From Sporomusa sp. KB1 (GTDB lineage: Bacteria > Bacillota > Negativicutes > Sporomusales > Sporomusaceae), in the NCBI RefSeq assembly GCF_007830295.1, contig NZ_VLKC01000002.1, positions 3,412,770 to 3,476,769 of the forward strand: DNA of 64,000 nt, in the 5' to 3' direction. The position numbers and the translations under genes are program-made. Of this stretch, positions 42,160-51,015 are shown one piece after another. Position 1 is the stretch's first letter. Each line of letters begins with the position of its first letter. The notes under the pieces are model-generated. The model was given only the letters and a program-made list of their open reading frames with translations, was not told the origin of the DNA and ran no database searches.

Positions 42160-43689
42160 TTAATTCCTCCCCTTCATGAGTGTGTCATATTGCTTTAAGT
42201 TCACTGGCATGATTTTGGGGAGGCGCGGATCAGTAAGAATAGGCTCTGGTGACTGTACCTGCCTATGTATTGCCTGTAGAAGGTGAAATCGGACAGCCTC
42301 AACGGAGTAATGATTGGCTAATTGGGCTTTACGAACAGCACCCAAGACCGCTTCTTGGCCGTACTGGACAGTGAATTTTAGAATAGTAACGAAATCTCTG
42401 TCGGCGTTTTTCCCCGTCAGGCGATGCTTGAAATCCATAATCTCTGACGGAAGTCCGGCGTGGCGTACTGGTGCTGCATTGGTGACAGCGCGTGGTTTTT
42501 TCTCAAGCACCGGCAAATAATGAGCTAACTTATAGGAAACAGCACCTCTTTTGTAAGAGCGTTGATGAGTCACAATCTTTGCTGATTTGTACCAAACCTC
42601 CACATTTAGAGGATATCCTTTAACAGTGACTTCCTGACCAATGAGGTGCACCGGTACAGAGTACTCGTTATGATCGAACTGTATCAAAGATCCATCTCTC
42701 ACTTTAGCTGGTTTTGTAATGGCACATTCGAAGCTACTGTGCGGCAGAGACGTGAGACAGGCCTGTTCTTCTGCTAGCATAGTACCAACCAGTGCTGGAC
42801 GGCTTTGGATTTTGTGAGTCAAGTAATCCTTGCTGTATTGATCCAAACAACTTTGCAGTTCTTCCCATGAATCTACGTGGGGAATTGGAACGAGGACATT
42901 ACGCCGGGAGAATCCTACCAGATTCTCCACCAGACCTTTTTCATTACCCTGTCCTGGATTGCAGAACGTGCTGGCAAAGGCATAATGAGCTTTGAGATAT
43001 TGAAAGGGCAATTGCTCCTGGGTAACGTGTCTGCCCCAGCCTTCCTTTACTGCAGTCTTTACGTTGTCATAGATTAGACGTCGGGGCACGCCGCCGAAAA
43101 ATTCGAATGCCTTCCGATGGCCCATGAGAAAAGACTCATAACGTTGAGTTGGGAAGGCTGCTACAAAAATGGCCGCACTATGACAGAGGCGCATGCAAAA
43201 GAGTTGGACTACGGTACGTTGGCCTTTTATATACGCGATAGCCGTTCCCCAATCTACCTGGGCTGCTTCGCCTGGATCAAATTCAAGGGGGATATGTACC
43301 TTTGTTGTCTGCTTTAGCTGATGGACGAATTGACGAATGGTGGAGTATCCACCGGTAAAACCATGTTCTTTGCATAAACGATCATAAATTCGTTTGGCGG
43401 TGTGTCGCTGCTTGGGCAGATTATTTTGCCGGTCTTCTTCAAGATAGCCATTAATGATATCTTTGACCGGCCCGATTACTGGAAAACCACGCTGAGGGGT
43501 TTTGACGGTCAATGGCATGACCTCTCCTTCAACGTACTTTTTTACAGTATTTCTAGAAATACCAAGCCTTCTGGCAATTTCTCTTTGCGAAAGCCCTTCA
43601 ACTGCGTAGGCATGTCTGATAAACTGGTATTGATCCACCTCGATCACCTCTAAAACCTCCTGTCGCTTTTGTCTCAGCAACTCTAGCAT
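42160..43689 (-). CDS. istA: IS21 transposase IstA
   Basis: 509 residues. An N-terminal helix-turn-helix (GLSQREIARRLGISRNTVKKYVEG, residues ~32-54) is followed by an rve-type DDE core: the first Asp in AAQVDWGTAIAYI, the second in RRLIYDNVKTAV, and the Glu in NPGQGNEKGLVENLVGFSR. The C-terminal beta domain follows. Complete, so the element could be active. Confidence 0.94.
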   Translation of the reverse strand: MLELLRQKRQEVLEVIEVDQYQFIRHAYAVEGLSQREIARRLGISRNTVKKYVEGEVMPLTVKTPQRGFPVIGPVKDIINGYLEEDRQNNLPKQRHTAKRIYDRLCKEHGFTGGYSTIRQFVHQLKQTTKVHIPLEFDPGEAAQVDWGTAIAYIKGQRTVVQLFCMRLCHSAAIFVAAFPTQRYESFLMGHRKAFEFFGGVPRRLIYDNVKTAVKEGWGRHVTQEQLPFQYLKAHYAFASTFCNPGQGNEKGLVENLVGFSRRNVLVPIPHVDSWEELQSCLDQYSKDYLTHKIQSRPALVGTMLAEEQACLTSLPHSSFECAITKPAKVRDGSLIQFDHNEYSVPVHLIGQEVTVKGYPLNVEVWYKSAKIVTHQRSYKRGAVSYKLAHYLPVLEKKPRAVTNAAPVRHAGLPSEIMDFKHRLTGKNADRDFVTILKFTVQYGQEAVLGAVRKAQLANHYSVEAVRFHLLQAIHRQVQSPEPILTDPRLPKIMPVNLKQYDTLMKGRN

Positions 43690-43818
43690 ACAGGATTTTA
43701 ATGGGGTCGGGGTGGCTCATTTTGACATTGTCATTTTGAGCCACTTTGGCTCACTTCTAGAATATCATTCACATGCTGATTCCAGTACGTGTGCGTATAT
43801 ATCGGTAGTGGTACTAGT

Positions 43819-43954
43819 GTTATCTTTCTGACGGATAACAAAGGGGTTTATTGAGGGAATACCCTTTGCAGGTGAGGTTGATAGTAGAAATGTTTCCACA
43901 AGCTTATAACAGCCAACATTCAAACTATTCATAGCTATCGTTCTGAACGATAAC
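43819..43954. repeat. Two related palindromes next to the integrase break
   Basis: GTTATCTTTCTGACGGATAAC at 43819-43839 (written here as 20+1 bases) and CTATCGTTCTGAACGATAAC at 43935-43954 share the pattern TATC-N-TTCTGA-N-GATAACAAA. The first occurs again at 54279-54299. They lie where integrase homology stops in both copies. Confidence 0.4.
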
Positions 43955-44049
43955 AAATTTGTTGAGACTTTGGCTCCTGACAATTCAGGAGTCAAAAATA
44001 ACTATCCCGCCCACAAAGGAAAAAAATAACCGGCGCAATGGCCGGAGTA

Positions 44050-44400
44050 TTACTTAACTGCTTTTAGCTGATGTATGGCTGCTTCCTGCTGGAATAGGCG
44101 GGAATTAAGAACTTCAAACTTAGCGTTCAATTCGGCAACATCCTCTTTAGTGGACGCCTTACCGGTTAAAACATTCAAACCATGACCGATACTATGAGTT
44201 TGGGCATTCAATTCTTCAGTTCGGTGCAGCAGAGCTTTGATAAACTCGGTGTTTTCACGCTGCTGGCCTGCGATATTGCTGACGGTAGTCTTTAAGTCGG
44301 TCAGATCGGACTCTATACGGTCAAAGCGTTTATTAGTCTGTTGTTGACCTTCTTCCATGCGGTCAAGTCGAGCGATAATCTGTTCTAGCAATTCCTCCAT
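44050..44400 (-). CDS. Coiled-coil protein, hypothetical
   Basis: 116 residues, almost wholly heptad-patterned helix (LEQIIARLDRMEEGQQQTNKR, then LNAKFEVLNSRLFQQEAAIHQLK) with a short break near residue 65 (HSIGHGLNVL). No signal peptide or catalytic motif. The frame begins 19 codons earlier, but the ATG with AAAGGA upstream is favoured. Sequences on both sides are repeated near 54360, so this gene has been lost from the second copy. Confidence 0.6.
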   Translation of the reverse strand: MEELLEQIIARLDRMEEGQQQTNKRFDRIESDLTDLKTTVSNIAGQQRENTEFIKALLHRTEELNAQTHSIGHGLNVLTGKASTKEDVAELNAKFEVLNSRLFQQEAAIHQLKAVK

Positions 44401-44688
44401 GGTGAGCACCGTCCTTTCGTGTATTCTCATTGTAGCATTATTGAGGGCGGGTAGCAATGTACATATAGAAGTTTGCGGATTTCATAGATGATAACAGTTA
44501 GGCAGCATGTGTATTCTATGGTACAATATGTATATGAATAAGTTTTAATAAAAGATGTGGCGTTGTTGTTTAATACTTCGATTGTTTAAATTTTCCATAA
44601 CCAAGCAATAATAGATGTATAAATGATTAGTTTAGTGAGTAACGCTACGCTAACTATAACATGTGTTGAGTAAGGAGGTTGCGAGAAA

Positions 44689-44916
44689 ATGAAACCTACG
44701 GTAAGTTTTAATAATACAATGGAAAAATACAGAAAAAAAGTTATTACGGCTACATTGAATGGCGTACGGCTTGAAAAAACTATTCGTGTGCGACCACGGA
44801 GCGAAAGTGAAAAAGTTGCTTTGTGTCATGCCGTTATTCATACAATTAATGAAGCAAAACGTTCCGGACGGCTAAAGAAAACTGATAGAGGATATGCGTT
44901 GTCATGGAAATTCTGA
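44689..44916 (+). CDS. Small partner protein of a nucleotidyltransferase
   Basis: 75 residues, basic, with a strand-rich N-terminus (TATLNGVRLEKTIRVRP) and a helix HAVIHTINEAKRSGRLKK. AAGGAGG precedes ATG. Its last 13 nt overlap the start of the nucleotidyltransferase gene, an arrangement common in toxin-antitoxin and small defence pairs. No family recognised. Confidence 0.6.
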   Translation: MKPTVSFNNTMEKYRKKVITATLNGVRLEKTIRVRPRSESEKVALCHAVIHTINEAKRSGRLKKTDRGYALSWKF

Positions 44917-45485
44917 GAGAACGTCTTAGTAAGTGCAAAGCGATTCAGGAGATATTGCAAAAACAAATGACGGTTGCCGGGATAATTAGCGAAGCATTTA
45001 AACAGTATAAACTTACCCCGGTCGTAGTAGGCGGATTGGCTGTAGAATTTTATACATTATCCAGTTATCTTACTCAGGATATTGACATGGTCATACCGGG
45101 TGATGCTTATGCAAATGAAATAATGCCTGCATTAGGATTTAAAAAATGTGATAGTGCATGGGTATTTGAACAAGATCCAGCGATTATCGTAGACTTTCCG
45201 CGGAGCCCGCTGGGTGGCTCGTGGGATAAGGTGTTACCGGTTGAACTAGAGTCTGGGGAAATTGTATATATGATTTCCATTGAAGACATTATCATAGATC
45301 GTTTGTTAGCCGTTAAGTATTGGGGTGATCCAGAAGAATGGTCTCAATATATGATGGCTGCTCACTATGATGATATCGATTGGGACTACTGCTTAAAGCG
45401 AGCGGAAGAAGAAGTATGTTTAGCTGTATTCAATAAAGTTAAGGCACTGGCTGAAAAGTACAGACAGGCTTTTAATGAAAGATAA
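44904..45485 (+). CDS. Predicted nucleotidyltransferase (pol-beta superfamily)
   Basis: 193 residues. VVVGGLAVEFYTLSSYLTQDIDMVIP (~residues 38-63) is the GG...D-x-D signature of minimal nucleotidyltransferases like those in AbiEii or DUF6036-type toxins; a third acidic residue is likely in IIVDFPRSPLG. The helical remainder has ISIEDIIIDRLLAVKYWG, typical of these proteins. Overlaps the upstream small gene. Possibly toxin or modifying enzyme of a two-gene module carried by element 3. Confidence 0.7.
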   Translation: MEILRERLSKCKAIQEILQKQMTVAGIISEAFKQYKLTPVVVGGLAVEFYTLSSYLTQDIDMVIPGDAYANEIMPALGFKKCDSAWVFEQDPAIIVDFPRSPLGGSWDKVLPVELESGEIVYMISIEDIIIDRLLAVKYWGDPEEWSQYMMAAHYDDIDWDYCLKRAEEEVCLAVFNKVKALAEKYRQAFNER

Positions 45486-45684
45486 CGAACTTTGTTGTTC
45501 GACATTTTTGACTCAGCATAGACTCAACATAAGTAGTCTGGCTGAGAAAAATTTTAGTAGGGGACCAAAACCTCGTAAAATTTGATAGAAATGATAGACT
45601 GCCTAATCAAAGGTATTCCTGAAATCCTTGATTTATAAGGGTTTGTAGGATTAGAAAAAACGGATTATACAGACCAAATCCAAT

Positions 45685-45735
45685 TTCTAAGCGGTTGGCC
45701 GTAGGTTCAATTCTTACCAGGCGTGCCAGAGAAAT
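45685..45735 (+). repeat. att site 4, diverged tRNA-Arg 3'-half repeat
   Basis: Matches att 1 over 51 bases with about four substitutions (GGCC for GGTC, TTCAAT for TTCGAT, TTCTTACC for TTCCTACC, first base). It ends element 3 and is the oldest-looking recognisable copy. Confidence 0.85.
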
Positions 45736-45737
45736 GT

Positions 45738-45772
45738 AGCATCTACGCGGGTTTTTCGCCCATGTAGGTGCT
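45738..45772 (+). terminator. Hairpin after att 4
   Basis: AGCATCTACGCGGG and a partly complementary CCCATGTAGGTGCT pair around TTTTTCG, followed by CTTTTTATT. Confidence 0.7.
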
Positions 45773-45931
45773 CTTTTTATTGTAAAAATAAAACAAAGTG
45801 TCAGTAACCCCGTCCCATTGACACCTGTTATACAGGAAAAAAGGGACAGCCTCCTCAGTTTTCTTGAGGGACTATACCTTTTTAAGCATTAAAGGGACTT
45901 TTTCAGTGGCCTCGTTACGGACAGCCTTTTT

Positions 45932-46916
45932 TTATTTTAATAGGGCATATGCTATTTTTTCAGAAATAAGCCTGCTGTTTTCCGGAATTTCATGACTATA
46001 AATATCAAGTGTAGTTGAAACTCTTGCATGGTCAAGTGCTTGGGATACACGTAATGGGAACATTATCGGCCAGCAAGGTAGTAGCAAACGTATGTCTTAA
46101 TGTGTGGAAATTCTTGCAGGGAAACCGTTTCCAACCTTTTTTTTTGACGGCACTCTTCCAATATTACTTCATATGATTTCTTTACGCTCATTGGTTTGGC
46201 AATGAAGTTGTTCAATGAAAACTCAATATGTAACTGTAGTTTATTCCAGAAACGCTTTAAAAAGTTCTGTGGGGATATTGGATTGTGGTTATTTGTTACA
46301 AAAGCAAGGTCATCATCACCGGGATGGAGCAAACGGCTTTCGGCCCATTTTTTCTTATAATCTTTTAGAGCGGCAACCGTTTGCGGGGGGATACTAATTT
46401 TTCGTACACTGCTTTGGTTTTTTGGTGGCTCAAAAATGATACCCTTTTTATTTGATACCTGAAGTGTTTGGCGAATAAATATTTCGTTGTTGTTTAAATC
46501 AATATCTTGACATCTTATTTCAAGTAATTCTCCTAATCGAATACCGGTAGTAACCGCTAATAGTAGCAATGGATAAAAACGATCTTTTTTTGCATGGGAT
46601 AACAATAATTCGATTTCAGTAGAAGTGAGAACATGTATCTCTTCGCGCACTACTTTAGGAGTATCAACAAGGTCGGCAGGATTACTTTGGAGATACTTAT
46701 TGATTACTGCCCTTCGCAGCGCGTTTCGAATCATTTGGTGAACCTTTTTTCTAGTTTCTCCAGAAAAACCTTCTTCTTGCATGTCGTTATACGATTCTGC
46801 AAGTGATTAGGGGTAATTTTTTGAATAGGCATATTCCATAAGGGCTCTGTATGATAAATTTGAGATGTATAGCCTTCATATGTACGCTGTCTTATTTTAG
46901 GTTTTGCATAACACAA
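45932..46916 (-). pseudogene. Tyrosine integrase, multiply frameshifted (element 4)
   Basis: Three frames must be joined: RQRTYEGYTSQIYHTEPLW (core-binding domain, 46731-46916), then NPADLVDTPKVV, TTGIRLGELLEI and EFPHIKT (46063-46782), then RVSQALDHARVSTTLDIYSHEIPEN (45932-46060, second His and Tyr). At least two shifts are present. It is a different integrase subfamily from that of elements 1-3 but has the same orientation beside att 4. Confidence 0.82.
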
Positions 46917-46957
46917 AAACAGAGAAGTGGCTTAAAACCACCTCTCTGCTAAAAAGG

Positions 46958-47326
46958 TTATTTATTTGGATTAGGAATATCTTGTGGATTTGCAGTTTCA
47001 TGGTTTACTGGTTTCTTCTCATCGTGCTTTTGAGGAGAGACAGGCTTTTTATTAGTGTCGTCTTTAGGAGGAAGTGGTTTCTTGTCGTCTAAGTTGCATT
47101 TTTCGCCGTGCGGATGATTTTTCTTGCAGTTGGGGTCTTTTTGATGGTTAGGATTCTTGCATTTTTCTCCATCAATGGGTTGATGGTCTTGAGCCTGATT
47201 TTGAACAATCGGTGGTCTTTCTGGAATTTGATCATTCTGAGCAGCAAAAACGGACATAGTGCCGGCACCATATGCCATTACCAATCCTAATGTAAGCGAT
47301 AGCATTGCCTTATTTTTTAGAAACAT
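46958..47326 (-). CDS. Secreted low-complexity Pro/Lys/His-rich protein
   Basis: 122 residues. A signal peptide covers ~residues 1-29 (KNKAMLSLTLGLVMAYGAGTMSVFAAQ) with cleavage near VFA-AQ. The mature part is repetitive and hydrophilic, with CKNPNHQKDPNCKK and several KKP segments, suggesting a periplasmic or surface spacer, possibly metal-binding through His and Cys. The ATG is preceded by AAAGAGG; an earlier in-frame TTG is less likely. Confidence 0.6.
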   Translation of the reverse strand: MFLKNKAMLSLTLGLVMAYGAGTMSVFAAQNDQIPERPPIVQNQAQDHQPIDGEKCKNPNHQKDPNCKKNHPHGEKCNLDDKKPLPPKDDTNKKPVSPQKHDEKKPVNHETANPQDIPNPNK

Positions 47327-47469
47327 GGAAATCGCCTCTTTCAAATAATTATTGAGTACCTTTGTTTGGTACGACTTTATCTTAACAATTAATTTTTAAA
47401 TTTTGTTTAATAAGTTGGCGATATAGGCTAATTTACAGAAATTAACTCAAATAACAGGAGAATACGAAA

Positions 47470-47669
47470 ATGCAAAATAAACTGTCCGATCTAAACAATC
47501 ACCTGTTCATGCAGCTCGAAAGGCTCGGCAATGAGGAACTGAGCGGCGACAAACTCGCCAAAGAGATTAACCGGGCGAGGCTGTTACGGACGTCGCTCAG
47601 CAGATCATCGCGAACGGGAATTTGGTCTTGAAGGCGAAGGTTGCAACTGAAACGGTTGCCAAAGGGTAA
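47470..47669 (+). pseudogene. Small phage protein, one-base deletion
   Basis: The frame starts [20 protein letters not shown] and breaks at INRA. Adding one G after GGGCG (about 47578) restores [20 protein letters not shown] and a natural stop at 47667. I recognise the pattern as a common ~65-residue phage protein of unknown function. ACAGGAG precedes ATG. Confidence 0.6.
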
Positions 47670-47701
47670 CAATCCCCCCGATGTTGCTGGAGTAACGCTT
47701 C

Positions 47702-47788
47702 ATGAACAAAAAATATACGGCAGAGCACATCAATTATATCGCAGCTAATAGAAATAGGCAAAGGGACGGTGGAAGTGTTTTGAAATGA
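47702..47788 (+). pseudogene. 5' fragment of an HNH endonuclease gene cut by repeat R1
   Basis: The codons read MNKKYTAEHINYIAANR, the usual start of phage HNH endonucleases, and then run into the dispersed repeat at 47752, which ends the frame. GGAG is upstream. The rest of the gene is absent. Confidence 0.45.
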
Positions 47789-47829
47789 CAAAAATAATGA
47801 CCAGGACAATACCGCAGTCCCCTTGTCTG
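47752..47829. repeat. Dispersed ~75-bp repeat, copy R1
   Basis: It begins AAATAGGCAAAGGGACGGTG, contains TGACAAAAATA and GACCAGGACAATACC, and ends near TCCCCTTGTC. Copies at 51456 and 52210 are about 85-90% alike by eye. Its ends are roughly complementary (GGGACGGTGG and CC-CCGTCCC in R3), so it could fold on itself. Confidence 0.7.
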
Positions 47830-48057
47830 GCGTTTTCGATACTACTCTGCTGCGGAAAATCTTCACGGGTTTTTATTTTTCCCGGCGGAACAATTTTTAT
47901 TTAGTTAGTATATTATATATTAGTTCGGAAAAAGAAAAAGTGATAAAGTTGAGCTATATGAAAAGTGTAAAAGGCGCTTGGAAGGCAATGTTTCTATAGG
48001 CGTGCTTGAAGACATTTTACAGTCAGCAGGACATAACATATAATAAGGGGATTTGAC

Positions 48058-49224
48058 ATGAGCGAAATTGAGATATTAAACAGTGTTGATCCTGTCGGAA
48101 ATATTATCTTGTGTAATGACAAAGTGTATCGTGGTATAAATGCAGGTTACGAGGAAGAATATGCACAGATTTATAATAAATGCAAAGTGAATGGATTGCT
48201 GGGAAACTTCATAATTCCAACTATAATTGCAGACGATTTTACATTAGAACCATATCAGCTGATATTTGAACATGAATTGGTAAAACCTTATATTTATCCG
48301 TTTGAGTGGACGTTATTGATGCACTGCGATGCCGCTTATACAGTGCTGGATTTAGTAGTGAAACTGGATGAAATCGGCTTAGGATTAAAGGACGGACATC
48401 GTTTTAATATAGCATTTCATAAAGGCAGATTTTTTTGGATAGATTTTGGCTCAATTATTTCCTATAAAACCACGCATTGGATGATTGAAGAGTTTATTGA
48501 TTCATTCATACATTCGATTATTTGTATTGATCAAGGTATTTTTTATAAAAAAGATATATACGAATGTCTAACTGAAGCGCAGAAGGAAAAATACGCCTTA
48601 GCACGCTCAACTATTATCAATTATGGTATGGCAGGCGATATTTCTAACGCAGTTACACTGCTTTACGACTGGATTAAAATATATGAGCATAACATTAAGA
48701 TTTTGCCGTATAATCATGTAACTTCTACCGCCGTACTTGACGGACTTATTGCCTTTATTAAAACAGCAAATATAGATCGTGTTCTTGTAATTGACGGTAA
48801 TGCTGCTGATATTTCATTATCGTTGAATAAATATGGAAATTCAGTTACTGTTTTTAATGCAGATGCTCAGTATATAGATTCTCTTTATTTTCAAATCAGG
48901 AGAAAAATAACCAACATCTCGCCGGTTTTTATTGATGTTACGCTTCCGGATAAGTTAAATGAAGGCTTAAAATGGCCTAAAGCTGAAAAAAGGTTTGCGG
49001 CAGAAATGGCTATCATAGTTAATCCTCCGGGGTCTCAATGTAATCTAGAATTTAATAAGTTGATTCAAAGCCTCAAGTTGTTTTCTGTCAAGTATGTTGC
49101 AATTGAAGTGGAATATCCTTACACTACTAAAACGATTAGCGCCATAGAACAAAGTGTAGAAATCGTAGCGGTGATACAGGATAAATGTAATGATGCAACT
49201 TGTTTGATAATTGTTAAGGTATAA
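48058..49224 (+). CDS. Methyltransferase-like protein with N-terminal kinase-like module
   Basis: 388 residues. Residues ~95-145 contain LGLKDGHRFNIAFHKGRFFWIDFGSI, which looks like the catalytic loop (D-x4-N) and DFG of a small-molecule kinase fold. Residues ~245-380 form a Rossmann-like unit (VLVIDGNAADISLSLNKYG, then VTVFNADAQYIDSLYFQIRR). Similar proteins are annotated as class I SAM-dependent methyltransferases of surface carbohydrate clusters, but the glycine-rich SAM loop is poor here (IDGNAA). AAGGGG precedes ATG. Neighbours give no pathway context. Confidence 0.6.
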   Translation: MSEIEILNSVDPVGNIILCNDKVYRGINAGYEEEYAQIYNKCKVNGLLGNFIIPTIIADDFTLEPYQLIFEHELVKPYIYPFEWTLLMHCDAAYTVLDLVVKLDEIGLGLKDGHRFNIAFHKGRFFWIDFGSIISYKTTHWMIEEFIDSFIHSIICIDQGIFYKKDIYECLTEAQKEKYALARSTIINYGMAGDISNAVTLLYDWIKIYEHNIKILPYNHVTSTAVLDGLIAFIKTANIDRVLVIDGNAADISLSLNKYGNSVTVFNADAQYIDSLYFQIRRKITNISPVFIDVTLPDKLNEGLKWPKAEKRFAAEMAIIVNPPGSQCNLEFNKLIQSLKLFSVKYVAIEVEYPYTTKTISAIEQSVEIVAVIQDKCNDATCLIIVKV

Positions 49225-49381
49225 TCTTGTGTTATGGGGACTCGTAGGAACGGTGTAAGTTTCTTGGAAATTATGGGGACGGTTCCGCTGATGCGAACTC
49301 ACTCTTCTAGCATGATAATTTCTACTGCATCAAAAGAACCGTTCTGTTCGCCAAGCAGCGCACGGAGTATAGCGGCTGTGA

Positions 49382-50029
49382 ATTCTGCCTGAGAAGGCCC
49401 TTGCCGCGACGCGGAAAGACTATGCTCATAAAAAGTTTGAAGCCTTATTGGATTGTGCTAAAGATGCCGAAGTTACTGGTATTCAGCTGTCAGCCAATTT
49501 TAGTGTTATACAAATTTACGCTAGCAATATACAATTTATGGATACCAAAATTAAAGCCATTAATGGTGAAATTAATAAATGGGCAGAACAACTTCCTGAA
49601 ATTGCATTGCTTAAAAGCATACCTGGTATAGGTGAAACATTGGCACCGCTTATTGTGGGAGAAATAGGCGATATCATGCGATTTACCAATGTCAAACAAC
49701 TTGTAGCTTATTGTGGAATTGATCCATCTGTACGCCAATCTGGAAATTTTGTTGGTACCAGAAACAAGGTGACAAAAAGAGGTTCGCCTTTCTTACGACG
49801 AGCATTATATGTTGCCGCAACAACAGCCATTCGCAAAAATCCTAACGGGTGGCTTGTAAATCCAGTCATCTACGAATATTACAAAAAGAAAATTGAGTCA
49901 AAACCTAAAAAACAAGCACTAGGTGCAGTTATGAATAAGCTTCTACGAATTATTTTTTCTGTTCTAAAAAACAAACAGCCTTTGTTTAATTACTCCAGAA
50001 CAGCAAGTTGCTCTGTATCAAGCCAATAG
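49382..50029 (+). pseudogene. IS110-family transposase, 5'-truncated
   Basis: The C-terminal Transposase_20 domain is intact: LKSIPGIGETLAPLIVGEIGDIMRF, YCGIDPSVRQSGNF and KRGSPFLRRALYVAA. The N-terminal DEDD RuvC-like domain is missing: the frame is open only from 49382 and begins at KALAATRKDYAHKKFEALL. No flanking repeats are seen, so this is a dead fragment. Confidence 0.85.
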
Positions 50030-50402
50030 AAAAAAGACGGCGTAAACTCGGCTAAAAATTGAACATTAACATGGCCTTATTAAATAATGTTCGCATTTTT
50101 TGAAGGTTTGTTTGCTATACCCTTTTTTAGTACAAGATTTTTTTAGTTTAGGGCTTGACTTCAGTTAGCTGGTCTTTGTCTGCCTTCCTTTGCGCTATGA
50201 TTATCAAGCTCTTTTTGCATCGTCACAAAATTTGATTGCTTCTTCTTTACTGGTGAAATACTTGTCTTATTTCAAGACTCTAAATTTGATATCAAATACT
50301 TGCCCAAATGCAGGAGTCGTATTTATATAGGAAGAATGTAATATTAGGATGCAGTTGGTAGCATCGGCTTCGTAACTATAATAAAACTGGATGGTGACAA
50401 AT
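50030..50402. other. Intergenic region with a decayed coding remnant
   Basis: On the minus strand codons around 50200-50260 read KYFTSKEEAIKFCDDAKRA-stop, like the end of a small protein, but no upstream frame survives. Nothing else is recognisable. Confidence 0.35.
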
Positions 50403-50738
50403 ATGATTATCAAAACCCAAGATATGAACGTTGAACAGCGAACTGGTGAACGAGAAGGCACTTTGACAACGCTACTCGAAAATTCTCAGATGCACAACAA
50501 AAGTAGCCTCTTTGCCAAAATCACCTTGAAACCAGGACGTAAAACTCCCTATCATAAACACGAAGGTGACTGCGAAGTTTATTACATCGTCTCTGGCCAT
50601 GCCCAAGTAAATGATAATGGCTCTTTAAAAGATGTCAAAGCAGGCGATATTATATTTACTGATAACGGCGAAAGCCATTCACTGGAGAATATCGGTGATA
50701 CCGATTTAGAATTCATTGCACTTATTCTCAAGCTTTAA
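50403..50738 (+). CDS. Cupin-domain protein
   Basis: 111 residues forming a single cupin barrel: motif 1 YHKHEGDCEVYYIVSGHAQV (HxH and later Glu as metal ligands) and motif 2 GDIIFTDNGESHSLEN (His). Usually these bind a metal and a small ligand; the substrate is unknown. ATG 50391 is an alternative start. Confidence 0.85.
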   Translation: MIIKTQDMNVEQRTGEREGTLTTLLENSQMHNKSSLFAKITLKPGRKTPYHKHEGDCEVYYIVSGHAQVNDNGSLKDVKAGDIIFTDNGESHSLENIGDTDLEFIALILKL

Positions 50739-51015
50739 CCTTTTTTCTTCTCTACTACAATATTTTTCACTATGAATTTCTAGGGTTACCATAGAAAGAT
50801 AACTGCAATTAATATAAGTCTGTTTGATAATTACTTAATTATAGACGGCAAACAATACCGCATAGTACACATGATAACAACATAATTGAAGTCTTTGCCG
50901 CATCCTCCGGGGTGCGGTTTTTCTATTTCCAAATTTCTCTAAAGAAATTCTAAATAATGGCGGTTATTATTAATCCATGGATCCAGTAACAAACAGTTAG
51001 GGAGTGAATGTTTCC

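Larger units (their letters stand above)
41273..43773 (-). mobile_element. IS21-family insertion sequence (istA-istB)
   Basis: 2501 bp bounded by imperfect inverted repeats beginning TGTGAA and containing AGTGAGCC within the first 26 bases on both sides, and by a 6-bp target duplication TGCTGA. Further AGTGAGCCAC motifs repeat inside both ends, typical of multiple IstA sites in IS21. Both genes read leftward and look intact. It interrupts an integrase remnant. Confidence 0.92.
41187..43818 (-). pseudogene. Integrase C-terminal remnant (element 3), split by IS21
   Basis: The two pieces flank the insertion sequence: 43774-43818 encodes TSTTTDIYAHVLESA and 41187-41272 continues SAEQETGNLMEN and the rest of the tail in a disturbed frame (premature TGA). 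A second copy of the same tail without the insertion lies at 54154-54278. Nothing of the catalytic domain upstream of the Tyr helix remains. Confidence 0.8.
45486..45931. other. Intergenic stretch containing att 4 and decayed element ends
   Basis: Besides att 4 and the hairpin after it, the region has GGGACAGCC motifs at 45847 and 45919 and CCCCGTCCC at 45811, reminiscent of repeat elements seen at 47752. No gene is supported. Confidence 0.4.

Noticed and set aside
46904-47290. Short plus-strand frames opposite the secreted protein
   Set aside because: They are complements of the Lys/Pro-rich secreted protein gene; no initiation signals.
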